22,631 nucleotides of DNA, from the NCBI GenBank assembly GCA_910586955.1, contig CAJUMM010000012.1, forward strand, positions 1-22,631. Direction: 5' to 3'. Below the pieces are notes generated by a model, which ran no database searches, was not told the origin of the DNA, and saw only the letters and a program-made list of their open reading frames with translations. The position numbers were made by a program, and so were the translations under genes. Source of the stretch: an uncultured Lachnospiraceae bacterium (GTDB taxonomy: Bacteria > Bacillota > Clostridia > Lachnospirales > Lachnospiraceae). Below are positions 6,971 through 13,927 of this stretch, piece by piece (position 1 is the stretch's first letter; the number at the start of each line of letters is the position of its first letter).

Positions 6971-7492
6971 ATGGACTGGGAGGGACGGTTTCTTCTCTTT
7001 CTTCAGGATAACGTGAGAAATCCCGTACTGGATAAAATCATGCAGTTCATTACGTCACTGGGCGATGCAGGCCTGATTGCCATTGGGGCCTGCATGGTCC
7101 TTTTGTGCATCCGCTCCTATAGACGGGCAGGGGCTGCGGCATCCCTGTCCTTAATTCTTGATTTTGCGGTGGTGAATCTGGTGCTGAAAAATCTTTTCGC
7201 AAGGGTCCGCCCTTACGAGGCATTGGAAGGACTTGAGCTAATCACCCGCAGGCCCTCGGATTTTTCTTTCCCTTCAGGCCATGCAGGGGCCTGCTTTGCG
7301 GTTGCCAGCGCCATGTTCCTGTGCCTTCCCAGAAAGGCGGGGATTCCGGCGGTTGCACTTGCGGCCCTGATATCCTTTTCCCGTCTGTATGTGGGAGTGC
7401 ATTATCCTACGGACGTGCTGGGCGGAATGGTGATTGGCTGTGTCACCGGATGGGCGGCGTGGATGCTGGTGAAGAGGAAACAGAAGACATAA
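6971..7492 (+). CDS. PAP2-family membrane phosphatase
   Basis: This is a 173-residue integral membrane lipid phosphatase. It carries the full type 2 phosphatidic acid phosphatase signature: K73-x6-R80-P81, then P101-S-G-H104, then S137-R138-x5-H144-x3-D148. Several hydrophobic helices surround these motifs and the short C-terminal tail is basic (KRKQK). Substrates in the family include phosphatidic acid, phosphatidylglycerol phosphate and undecaprenyl pyrophosphate; the last would link it to cell-wall carrier recycling. Sequence alone does not decide. It starts 12 bp after the small gene and ends 34 bp before flotillin, so the three probably share a transcript. That places a lipid-modifying enzyme beside a membrane-microdomain scaffold. 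Confidence 0.93.
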   Translation: MDWEGRFLLFLQDNVRNPVLDKIMQFITSLGDAGLIAIGACMVLLCIRSYRRAGAAASLSLILDFAVVNLVLKNLFARVRPYEALEGLELITRRPSDFSFPSGHAGACFAVASAMFLCLPRKAGIPAVALAALISFSRLYVGVHYPTDVLGGMVIGCVTGWAAWMLVKRKQKT

Positions 7493-7526
7493 ACGGCAGA
7501 TTACGGAAGGAAAAAGGAGAATAGAA

Positions 7527-9107
7527 ATGGAAAATCTTCAGGGAGTATTGGCTTATTTGATTCCGGTTATTATAGTTCTCGCAGTGATTCTGATTCTGGC
7601 TATGGGCTATGTGAAGGCTCCGCCGGACCGGGCGTTTATTATTTCCGGCCTGAAAAAGGAGCCCAAGATCCTGATTGGCCGGGCAGGGATCCGGGTGCCC
7701 TTCCTGGAGCGCATGGATAAGCTCTATCTGGGACAGATGACAGTGGACATTAAGACGGAGCAGTCGGTTCCTACCACGGATTTTATCAATGTCAATGTAG
7801 ATGCGGTGGCGAAGGTGCGGATCGATCCCACCACAGAGGGTATCCGCCTGGCGGCCAAGAACTTTCTGAATAAAAGTTCCGACCAGATTACCCGGGATCT
7901 TCAGGATTCCCTTCAGGGAAATATGAGAGAAATCATTGGAACCCTGACTTTGAAATCCATCAACACGGACCGGGACTCCTTTTCGGATCAGGTAATGGAA
8001 AAGGCGTCCAAAGATATGAAGAAGCTGGGCATCGAGGTAGTGTCCTGCAACATTCAGAATGTAACCGACGAGAACGGGCTTATCAAGGATCTGGGAGCGG
8101 ACAATACGGCCAAGATTAAGAAAGACGCTTCCATTGCCCGGGCCCAGGCAGAGCGGGATGTGGCCATTGCCCAGGCGGAGGCCAACAAGGCTTCCAATGA
8201 CGCCCGGGTACTGGCGGAGACGGAGATCGCGGAGAAAAATAATGAGCTTGCCATCAAAAAAGCCGAGCTGCAGCAGATCTCCGATACCAAGCAGGCTATG
8301 GCGGATGCCGCCTACAAGATCCAGGAACAGGAGCAGGAGAAAGCCATCCAGACGGCTACCGTAAATGCCCAGATTGCAAAGGCGGAGCGGGAAGCCGAGC
8401 TGCGCAAGCAGGAAGTTCTGGTAAAACAGCAGGCTTTGGAGGCTGAGATCAACAAGAAGGCGGATGCGGACCGCTATGCCGTGGAACAGGCGGCAGCTGC
8501 GGCCCTGGCAAAGCGCCAGAGGGATGCGGAGGCTAAGAAGTACGAGGCGGAGCAGGACGCTACGGCCAGGAAGTACGAGGCCGAACGGGATGCGGAAGCC
8601 AAGAAAGCCCAGGCCGAGGCCAGGAAATATGAGGCGGAGCAGGATGCCCTGGCGAAGAAGGCCCAGGCGGAAGCCAATAAGTACACCATGGAGCAGGAGG
8701 CGGCCGGTATCCAGGCAAGAGGAGAGGCGGAAGCAGAGGCCATCCGGGCCAAAGGTATGGCGGAAGCGGAGGCTATGGAGAAGAAGGCGGAGGCTTACCA
8801 GAAGTATAACAAGGCGGCCGTTGCGGAGATGCTCATCGGCGTACTGCCCGAGATTGCAGGGAAGATTGCGGAGCCTTTGACACAGATTGACAAGATCACC
8901 ATCATCGGCGGAGGAGATGACAAGGGCGTGTCCGACGTGGCGGGAAATGTCCCGGCTGTCATGACAAAGCTTTTTGAAACCATGAAGGAAACGGTGGGTA
9001 TCGATCTGGCAGAGATTATTAAGGCGGAGACCTATGACGCCAAAGTGACCCGGAACGTGAATATCTCCGGTCTTCCCGGAACCGGGGAAGAGGGAAAAGA
9101 AGAGTAG
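7527..9107 (+). CDS. floT: Flotillin-family SPFH protein
   Basis: 526 residues. An N-terminal transmembrane helix (about residues 8-28) anchors the protein. It is followed by an SPFH/band 7 domain (roughly 30-210, with AFIISGLKKEPKILIGRAGIRVPFLERMDKL) and a very long Ala/Glu/Lys-rich coiled coil (about 210-440). The C-terminal oligomerisation segment is AAVAEMLIGVLPEIAGKIAEPLTQIDKITIIGGG. Bacterial flotillins scaffold membrane microdomains and affect fluidity, secretion and signalling. The coiled coil has internal near-repeats around KYEAEQDA and KKAQAEA (about residues 338-398). The ribosome site AAAGGAGAA is close to the ATG, and a terminator follows. No NfeD/YuaF partner is visible; PAP2 is the upstream neighbour. 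The symbol is given by family, not proven orthology with Bacillus floT. Confidence 0.93.
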   Translation: MENLQGVLAYLIPVIIVLAVILILAMGYVKAPPDRAFIISGLKKEPKILIGRAGIRVPFLERMDKLYLGQMTVDIKTEQSVPTTDFINVNVDAVAKVRIDPTTEGIRLAAKNFLNKSSDQITRDLQDSLQGNMREIIGTLTLKSINTDRDSFSDQVMEKASKDMKKLGIEVVSCNIQNVTDENGLIKDLGADNTAKIKKDASIARAQAERDVAIAQAEANKASNDARVLAETEIAEKNNELAIKKAELQQISDTKQAMADAAYKIQEQEQEKAIQTATVNAQIAKAEREAELRKQEVLVKQQALEAEINKKADADRYAVEQAAAAALAKRQRDAEAKKYEAEQDATARKYEAERDAEAKKAQAEARKYEAEQDALAKKAQAEANKYTMEQEAAGIQARGEAEAEAIRAKGMAEAEAMEKKAEAYQKYNKAAVAEMLIGVLPEIAGKIAEPLTQIDKITIIGGGDDKGVSDVAGNVPAVMTKLFETMKETVGIDLAEIIKAETYDAKVTRNVNISGLPGTGEEGKEE

Positions 9108-9149
9108 GGATATAGATACATATCGTTGAGAAGACTGGTTGAATAGTTC

Positions 9150-9196
9150 AGGGCTGCCCCGGGAGAAATTCCCTATGGGCAGCCCTCTTCCTTTTT
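9150..9196 (+). terminator. Terminator between convergent flotillin and clpB
   Basis: AGGGCTGCCC (9150-9159) pairs perfectly with GGGCAGCCCT (9177-9186). A short inner GGGA/TCCC pairing sits in the loop, and a T-rich run (CTTCCTTTTT) ends near 9195. It ends the flotillin unit. On the minus strand it lies beyond the clpB stop at 9211 and could also close that transcript, though the U tract on that side is poor. Confidence 0.88.
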
Positions 9197-9210
9197 GATT
9201 TCTATTTTCG

Positions 9211-11793
9211 TTATCGTGTTTCCGCCTGAAGTCCCTCCCCGTCCGAATCAATCCAGATAGTGGTTCCTTCCGGGATTTCTCCAGCAAGAATCAATTTTGC
9301 AGCCAGGGTCTCCACATGCTTCTGCATGTAGCGCTTTAGAGGCCGGGCGCCGTAGACCGGGTCGTAGCCGTGGTTAGCGATAAAAGTTTTGGCAGCATCC
9401 GTGAGCTTAAGTGTCAGGTTCCGATCTGCCAGGCGGCCGTTCAGCTCCGCAAGAAGCAGATCCAGGATGGCGTGGATGTTTTCCCTGCTTAAGGGCTTAA
9501 AAAGAATGGTCTCGTCCAGCCGGTTTAAAAACTCCGGACGGAAATGGCTGCGCAGGTCGTTCATCACCATCTGCTGCGCCTCCGGCCTGATATTTCCCCC
9601 TTCGTCAATACCCTCCAGAAGATAGGAGGATCCGATATTGGAGGTCATAATCAGGATGGTGTTTTTGAAATCCACCGTCCGGCCCTGGGAATCGGTGATC
9701 CGGCCGTCGTCCAATACCTGCAGAAGCACGTTAAAAACATCCGGGTGGGCCTTTTCAATCTCGTCAAAGAGAACCACGGAGTAGGGCTTCCGGCGCACGG
9801 CTTCCGTCAGCTGTCCCCCTTCCTCGTAGCCTACGTATCCGGGAGGCGCTCCGATGAGGCGGGAAACGGAGTATTTCTCCATATATTCGCTCATGTCGAT
9901 GCGCACCATATTCTGCTCGTCGTCGAAAAGACTTAAGGCCAGGGCTTTTGCCAGCTCCGTCTTTCCCACGCCGGTGGGGCCCAGGAAGAGGAAGGAGCCG
10001 ATAGGCTTGCTGGGATCTTTAATCCCGGCCTTGGAGCGGATAATGGCTTCCGACACCAGGGTAACGCCTTCGTCCTGGCCGATGACCCGTTTGTGGAGTT
10101 CCCGGTCCAGGTGCAGGGTTTTGTTCCGCTCGCTTTCCGTAAGTTTGGCTACGGGAATCCCGGTCCACCGGGAAATGATGCGGGCAATCTCATCCTCTGT
10201 CACAGCCTCCCGGATAAGGGACAGATCTGTTTTGCGGATGGCTTCTTCCTCCTGCTCCAGATTTTTCTGCAGCTGGGGAAGCTTTCCGTACTGGAGCTCC
10301 GCCGCTTTGTTCAGATCGTAGTTCTGCTGGGCGGCCTGAATCTGCCGGTTGATGTCCTCGATCTCCTCCCGGAGTTTGGAGAGCCGTTCAACGGAAGTTT
10401 TTTCGTTGTCCCACTGGGCTTTCCGGGTGTTAAATTCGTCCCGCAGCTCCGCCAGATCTTTCTGCAGGTGTTCCAGACGTTCCTGGCTTAGGCGGTCGGT
10501 CTCTTTTTTCAGGGCCGCCTCCTCAATCTCCAGCTGCATAATTCTCCGGCGCAGTTCGTCCAGCTCCGTGGGCATGGAATCAAGCTCTGTTTTGATGAGG
10601 GCGCAGGCTTCGTCCACCAGGTCGATGGCTTTGTCGGGAAGAAAGCGGTCGGAAATGTAGCGGTTGGACAGGGTGGCGGCGGATACCAGGGCGGCATCCG
10701 TGATTTTTACCCCATGGAAAACCTCGTAGCGCTCTTTTAGGCCCCGGAGGATGGAAATAGTGTCCTCCACCGTAGGCTCGTCTACCATCACCGGCTGGAA
10801 ACGGCGCTCCAGGGCCGCATCTTTTTCAATGTATTGGCGGTATTCGTCCAGGGTGGTGGCGCCGATACAGTGGAGCTCCCCACGGGCCAGCATGGGTTTG
10901 AGCATATTTCCGGCGTCCATAGCTCCCTCTGTCTTTCCGGCGCCCACAATAAGGTGCAGCTCATCGATAAAGAGGATAATGTTTCCCTCGCTTTTGCGCA
11001 CTTCCTCCAAAACGGCCTTCAGCCGCTCCTCGAATTCTCCCCGGTATTTGGCTCCGGCCACCAGAGCGCCCATGTCCAGGGCAAAAATCTTCTTGTCCTT
11101 TAAGCCGTCGGGCACGTCCCCCCGGACAATCCGCTGGGCCAGGCCCTCAATGGCCGCCGTCTTGCCTACGCCGGGCTCTCCGATGAGAACCGGATTGTTT
11201 TTCGTCTTCCGGGAGAGAATCCGGATAATATTGCGGATTTCCCCGTCCCTTCCGATGACGGGATCCAGCTTCTGTTCCCTGGCACGTTCCACCAGGTCGC
11301 TTCCGTATTTATTTAAGGTATCGTAGGTGGCCTCCGGATTGTCGCTGGTGACCCGCTGGTTGCCCCGGACGGTAGAGAGGGCTTTCAGGAAACGGTCGGG
11401 GGTAATTCCGTATTCCCCCCAGATCTCCTTGAGAGCCGGACTTGGAAGGCGCAGCAGGGAGAGGAAGAGGTGTTCTACGGATACGTATTCGTCCCCCATC
11501 TGCCGAGCCTCGTCCTCCGCATGGATCAGTACCTTATTTAAGTACTCTCCCACATAAGGGTTTCCGCCGGAGACCTTGACCCTTTTATTCAGGGCCTGTT
11601 CCACCCGGTTCCGGAAATGATCCGTGTTGATTTCCATTTTAGCAATCAGTTTCAGGATTAGGCTGTCTTCCTGCCTGAGAAGGCTTAGAAGAAGATGTTC
11701 CTGTTCGATTTCCTGATTGCCGTACTCATAAGCCAGCTTTTCCAGGTCATTCACAGCCTGTATAGATTTTTGCGTGAATTTTGTGACATTCAT
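9211..11793 (-). CDS. clpB: ATP-dependent chaperone ClpB
   Basis: This is an 860-residue AAA+ disaggregase, full length for ClpB. Order: N-terminal double-repeat domain (about 1-145), first AAA+ module with Walker A GEPGVGKT near residue 205 and FIDELHLIVGAG, and a long coiled-coil middle domain (about 400-540) that separates ClpB from ClpA/ClpC. The second AAA+ module has GPTGVGKT near 605 and LFDEIEKAHPDV, and the C-terminal small domain has ARPLKRYMQ. ClpB hexamers extract polypeptides from aggregates with DnaK, DnaJ and GrpE, which are encoded divergently next door. No ClpP-binding loop is expected. The ribosome site AAAGGAG lies about nine bases before the ATG. Its leader carries a terminator-like hairpin and a degenerate CIRCE, so control may be more complex than simple repression. 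Confidence 0.97.
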   Translation of the reverse strand: MNVTKFTQKSIQAVNDLEKLAYEYGNQEIEQEHLLLSLLRQEDSLILKLIAKMEINTDHFRNRVEQALNKRVKVSGGNPYVGEYLNKVLIHAEDEARQMGDEYVSVEHLFLSLLRLPSPALKEIWGEYGITPDRFLKALSTVRGNQRVTSDNPEATYDTLNKYGSDLVERAREQKLDPVIGRDGEIRNIIRILSRKTKNNPVLIGEPGVGKTAAIEGLAQRIVRGDVPDGLKDKKIFALDMGALVAGAKYRGEFEERLKAVLEEVRKSEGNIILFIDELHLIVGAGKTEGAMDAGNMLKPMLARGELHCIGATTLDEYRQYIEKDAALERRFQPVMVDEPTVEDTISILRGLKERYEVFHGVKITDAALVSAATLSNRYISDRFLPDKAIDLVDEACALIKTELDSMPTELDELRRRIMQLEIEEAALKKETDRLSQERLEHLQKDLAELRDEFNTRKAQWDNEKTSVERLSKLREEIEDINRQIQAAQQNYDLNKAAELQYGKLPQLQKNLEQEEEAIRKTDLSLIREAVTEDEIARIISRWTGIPVAKLTESERNKTLHLDRELHKRVIGQDEGVTLVSEAIIRSKAGIKDPSKPIGSFLFLGPTGVGKTELAKALALSLFDDEQNMVRIDMSEYMEKYSVSRLIGAPPGYVGYEEGGQLTEAVRRKPYSVVLFDEIEKAHPDVFNVLLQVLDDGRITDSQGRTVDFKNTILIMTSNIGSSYLLEGIDEGGNIRPEAQQMVMNDLRSHFRPEFLNRLDETILFKPLSRENIHAILDLLLAELNGRLADRNLTLKLTDAAKTFIANHGYDPVYGARPLKRYMQKHVETLAAKLILAGEIPEGTTIWIDSDGEGLQAETR

Positions 11794-11821
11794 AGATGTT
11801 GCTCCTTTCCGGAATACTCCA

Positions 11822-11850
11822 AATATACAAAAAAGACCCTGTCCGGTAAA
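11822..11850 (-). promoter_or_regulatory. Possible second clpB promoter inside the leader hairpin
   Basis: On the minus strand TTTACC (11850-11845) and TATATT (11827-11822) are spaced by 17 bases. A transcript from here would start near 11815, skip the terminator hairpin and begin almost at the ribosome site. The -10 matches consensus at five of six positions and the -35 at four. It offers a plain alternative to attenuation. Confidence 0.4.
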
Positions 11851-11872
11851 GGATTGCCGGATACAGGGCCTT
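11829..11872 (-). terminator. Terminator-like hairpin in the clpB leader (possible attenuator)
   Basis: Read on the minus strand, AAGGCCCTG and CCGG pair with CCGGA, CAGGG and TCTT across a 10-base loop (11847-11856). There is a two-base bulge at 11862-11863 and one A-C mismatch. The stem runs into six T residues (plus-strand A run 11829-11834). It has the form of an intrinsic terminator but lies inside the clpB leader, about 35 bases before the ATG. On the plus strand no U tract follows, so it points towards clpB. Confidence 0.75.
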
Positions 11873-11892
11873 GTTCACTTGTTTACACCTAG

Positions 11893-11921
11893 TATATAGC
11901 ACTCCTGAGGAGAAAATGCAA
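11893..11921 (-). promoter_or_regulatory. clpB promoter P1
   Basis: On the minus strand TTGCAT (11921-11916) is followed after 17 bases by TATATA (11898-11893). The start would fall near 11886, giving a leader of roughly 90 bases that contains the hairpin. A half CIRCE (plus strand TAGCACTC, 11897-11904) lies in the spacer and touches the -10. Divergent from the hrcA promoter. Confidence 0.65.
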
Positions 11922-11978
11922 GAATTTTTTTCTAAAATTTTTATAAAACAGGGAATTATAAAAAAAACAGAAAGGCAC

Positions 11979-12007
11979 TTGACAAATGGGCAATCCAGTG
12001 ATATTTT
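11979..12007 (+). promoter_or_regulatory. hrcA operon promoter
   Basis: A consensus -35 TTGACA (11979-11984) and TATTTT (12002-12007) are separated by 17 bases. The start point should fall at about 12013, inside the CIRCE operator, which is the classical arrangement for HrcA repression. Confidence 0.85.
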
Positions 12008-12011
12008 TATG

Positions 12012-12038
12012 TTAGCACTCAAAAGGGCCGAGTGCTAA
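12012..12038 (+). promoter_or_regulatory. CIRCE operator (HrcA binding site)
   Basis: TTAGCACTC, nine bases, then GAGTGCTAA: a perfect 9-9-9 CIRCE inverted repeat. It overlaps the expected transcription start of hrcA and lies 23 bases before the hrcA ATG. HrcA, stabilised by GroEL in known systems, binds here and represses the operon until heat or misfolding stress. The match is exact at every consensus position. Confidence 0.98.
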
Positions 12039-12061
12039 TAGGGATATATCGAGGTGAAGGG

Positions 12062-13093
12062 ATGGAACTGGATGACAGAAAACTGAAAATCTTACAGGCG
12101 ATCATCCGCAATTATATGGAAACAGGAGAACCTGTAGGTTCCAGGACCATTTCCAAATACTCGGATTTGAATTTGAGTTCTGCGACCATTCGCAATGAGA
12201 TGTCGGATTTGGAAGAAATGGGATATATTCTGCAGCCTCACACCTCGGCGGGACGGATTCCTTCGGATAAGGGCTATCGTCTTTACGTGGACCGCATGAT
12301 GGAGGAGAAAGAGGAGGAAGTCCGGGAGCTGAAGGAACTGATGATTGAGCGGACGGATAAGATGGAACAGGTGCTCAAGCAGGTGGTGAAGGTCCTGGCG
12401 GCCAACACCAACTATGCCACCATGGTATCCGCCCCTTCCTATCACCGGAATAAGCTGAAATTTATCCAGCTTTCCAAAGTGACATCCACCCAGATTCTAA
12501 CCGTGATTATGACGGAGGGAAACATTGTGCGGAACAAGGTCATTGACGTGCGGGAGGATCTCGACCAGGAGACGGTGCTGAAGCTGAACATTCTTCTGAA
12601 CAGCATTTTAAACGGCCATACCATTGAGGAAATCAACCTCTCCATGATTAAGAGTTTAAAGGAGCAGGCGGGAATCCACAGTGAGCTGGTGGCGGATGTG
12701 ATTGATGCAGTGGCCGAGGTGATTCACTCGGAGGAGGAAGTGGAAATCTATACCTCCGGGGCCACCAATATTTTCCGCTATCCGGAGCTCTCCGAGAACG
12801 GGAAGGCCAGCGAGCTTATCAGTACCTTTGAGGAGAAGCGGCAGCTGGCGGATCTGGTAAATCAGACCCTGGCGGATAAGGAAAATCACGGAATTCAGGT
12901 TTACATCGGACAGGAGACGCCCATCCAGTCCATGAGGGACTGCAGCGTGGTGACGGCCACCTATGAATTGGGCGAAGGACTTCAGGGAACCATTGGTATC
13001 ATAGGGCCGAAGCGGATGGATTACGCCAATGTAGTGAGCACGCTGAAGCTTTTGATGGATCAGCTGGATGAGATATATAAAGGAAAGAGGTAG
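12062..13093 (+). CDS. hrcA: Heat-inducible transcription repressor HrcA
   Basis: 343 residues, normal for HrcA. An N-terminal winged helix (DDRKLKILQAIIRNYMETGEPVGSR and LSSATIRNEMSDLEEMGYI, ending QPHTSAGRIPSDKGYRLYVD) precedes the GAF-like and dimerisation domains. The C terminus has GTIGIIGPKRMDYANVVSTL. I chose ATG 12062 (MELDDRK) with GAGGTG seven bases upstream; the frame could start at GTG 12032, but that lies inside the CIRCE operator. HrcA represses class I heat-shock genes and here regulates itself through CIRCE. First gene of hrcA-grpE-dnaK-dnaJ; grpE starts six bases after its stop. groESL, the usual second target, is not in the window. Confidence 0.97.
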   Translation: MELDDRKLKILQAIIRNYMETGEPVGSRTISKYSDLNLSSATIRNEMSDLEEMGYILQPHTSAGRIPSDKGYRLYVDRMMEEKEEEVRELKELMIERTDKMEQVLKQVVKVLAANTNYATMVSAPSYHRNKLKFIQLSKVTSTQILTVIMTEGNIVRNKVIDVREDLDQETVLKLNILLNSILNGHTIEEINLSMIKSLKEQAGIHSELVADVIDAVAEVIHSEEEVEIYTSGATNIFRYPELSENGKASELISTFEEKRQLADLVNQTLADKENHGIQVYIGQETPIQSMRDCSVVTATYELGEGLQGTIGIIGPKRMDYANVVSTLKLLMDQLDEIYKGKR

Positions 13094-13099
13094 CGACCC

Positions 13100-13732
13100 G
13101 TGGAAGAAGAAAAGATGGTAGAAGAGACAATTCAGGAGGAGGAACTCCTCCGGCAGGCGGCCAAAGCCGGCGGGGAACCGGAACATGCGGAACCGGAGGC
13201 GGAAGAAGCGGCCCCGGAACAGGAAGCTTCGGAGGAAAAGCCTTCCGGAGGACCCTTTGGAGGCTCCGGCAGAGAAAAGAAGAAAAAGAAAAAAGATAAG
13301 CTGGAAGAAAAGATTGAGGAGCTGGAAGACCGGGTTATGCGCCAGATGGCGGAATTTGACAACTTCCGCAAGCGGACCGAGAAAGAGAAGTCCCACATGT
13401 ATGAGGTGGGAGCCAGGGATGTGATTGAAAAGATTCTTCCGGTGGTAGACAATTTTGAGCGGGGGCTGGCGGCCGTTCCCCAGGAGGAACGGGAGAATCC
13501 TTTTATGGAGGGAATGGATAAGATTTACAAGCAGCTTCTGACCACCTTAACGGATCTGGGTGTGAAGCCCATCGAGGCGGTGGGCCAGGAATTTGACCCC
13601 AATTTCCACAATGCGGTGATGCACGTGGAAGATGAGGAATTGGGTGAAAATACCATAGCCGAGGAGTTCCAGAAAGGTTATACCTACCGGGATACGGTAG
13701 TCCGCCACAGTATGGTAAAAGTCGCAAACTGA
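13100..13732 (+). CDS. grpE: Nucleotide exchange factor GrpE
   Basis: 210 residues. GrpE drives ADP release from DnaK as a dimer. The N terminus is unusually long and charged (about 75 residues rich in Glu and Pro, then a run of seven lysines). It leads into the long helix (LEEKIEELEDRVMRQMAEFDNFRKRTEKEK) and the C-terminal beta domain ending EEFQKGYTYRDTVVRHSMVKVAN, which is diagnostic. The GTG start at 13100 has AGAGG nine bases upstream, overlapping the end of hrcA; ATG 13115 is an alternative. Tight coupling to hrcA is likely. A 195-bp gap with a large foldable element follows before dnaK. Confidence 0.96.
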   Translation: MEEEKMVEETIQEEELLRQAAKAGGEPEHAEPEAEEAAPEQEASEEKPSGGPFGGSGREKKKKKKDKLEEKIEELEDRVMRQMAEFDNFRKRTEKEKSHMYEVGARDVIEKILPVVDNFERGLAAVPQEERENPFMEGMDKIYKQLLTTLTDLGVKPIEAVGQEFDPNFHNAVMHVEDEELGENTIAEEFQKGYTYRDTVVRHSMVKVAN

Positions 13733-13746
13733 CGCGAAGGCAATGA

Positions 13747-13870
13747 GCGGTGCGAAATCCGGCAAAATCCGGCTGCGTGTGCTTGCACACAAGCAGATGG
13801 ATTTTTGCAGGATTTCATAGGGCGACAGCCCGCGCATGAAGGAAAGCGAAGCTTTCCTGAATCGCACCGC
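13747..13870 (+). other. Structured palindromic element between grpE and dnaK
   Basis: This 124-base segment folds on paper into a four-way junction. P1 is GCGGTGCGA (13747-13755) with TCGCACCGC (13862-13870), nine perfect pairs. P2 is a long hairpin, 13754-13816, with about 25 pairs, a G-A mismatch and small bulges, capped by GTGTG-CTTG-CACAC; two bases are shared with P1. P3 is GGGC-GACA-GCCC (13820-13831). P4 is AGGAAAGC-GAA-GCTTTCCT (13840-13858), perfect. No U tract follows, so it is not a terminator. It may be a structured RNA, an mRNA processing or stability element separating grpE from dnaK, or a copy of a dispersed extragenic repeat. I cannot name a known family. Confidence 0.75.
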
Positions 13871-13927
13871 AGAGTATAAAAAACAGCAATCAAATCAAAA
13901 TCAAAAATAAATGAGGAGGTCTCTATT

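Noticed and set aside
7443..9287. 614-codon minus-strand open frame opposite flotillin
   Set aside because: It is the antisense of a highly repetitive Ala/Glu/Lys coding region. The translation is Leu/Arg/Gly-rich low complexity, has no ribosome site, and overlaps PAP2, flotillin and the clpB end. Shadow of the real genes.
12032..12061. GTG 12032 as the hrcA start
   Set aside because: It lies inside the right arm of CIRCE, close to the transcription start, with no room for a ribosome site. ATG 12062 has GAGGTG at good spacing and gives the usual HrcA N terminus.
13862..13880. Possible separate dnaK promoter at TATAAA near 13875
   Set aside because: No acceptable -35 box at 16-18 bases; the AT-rich hexamer alone is not enough.
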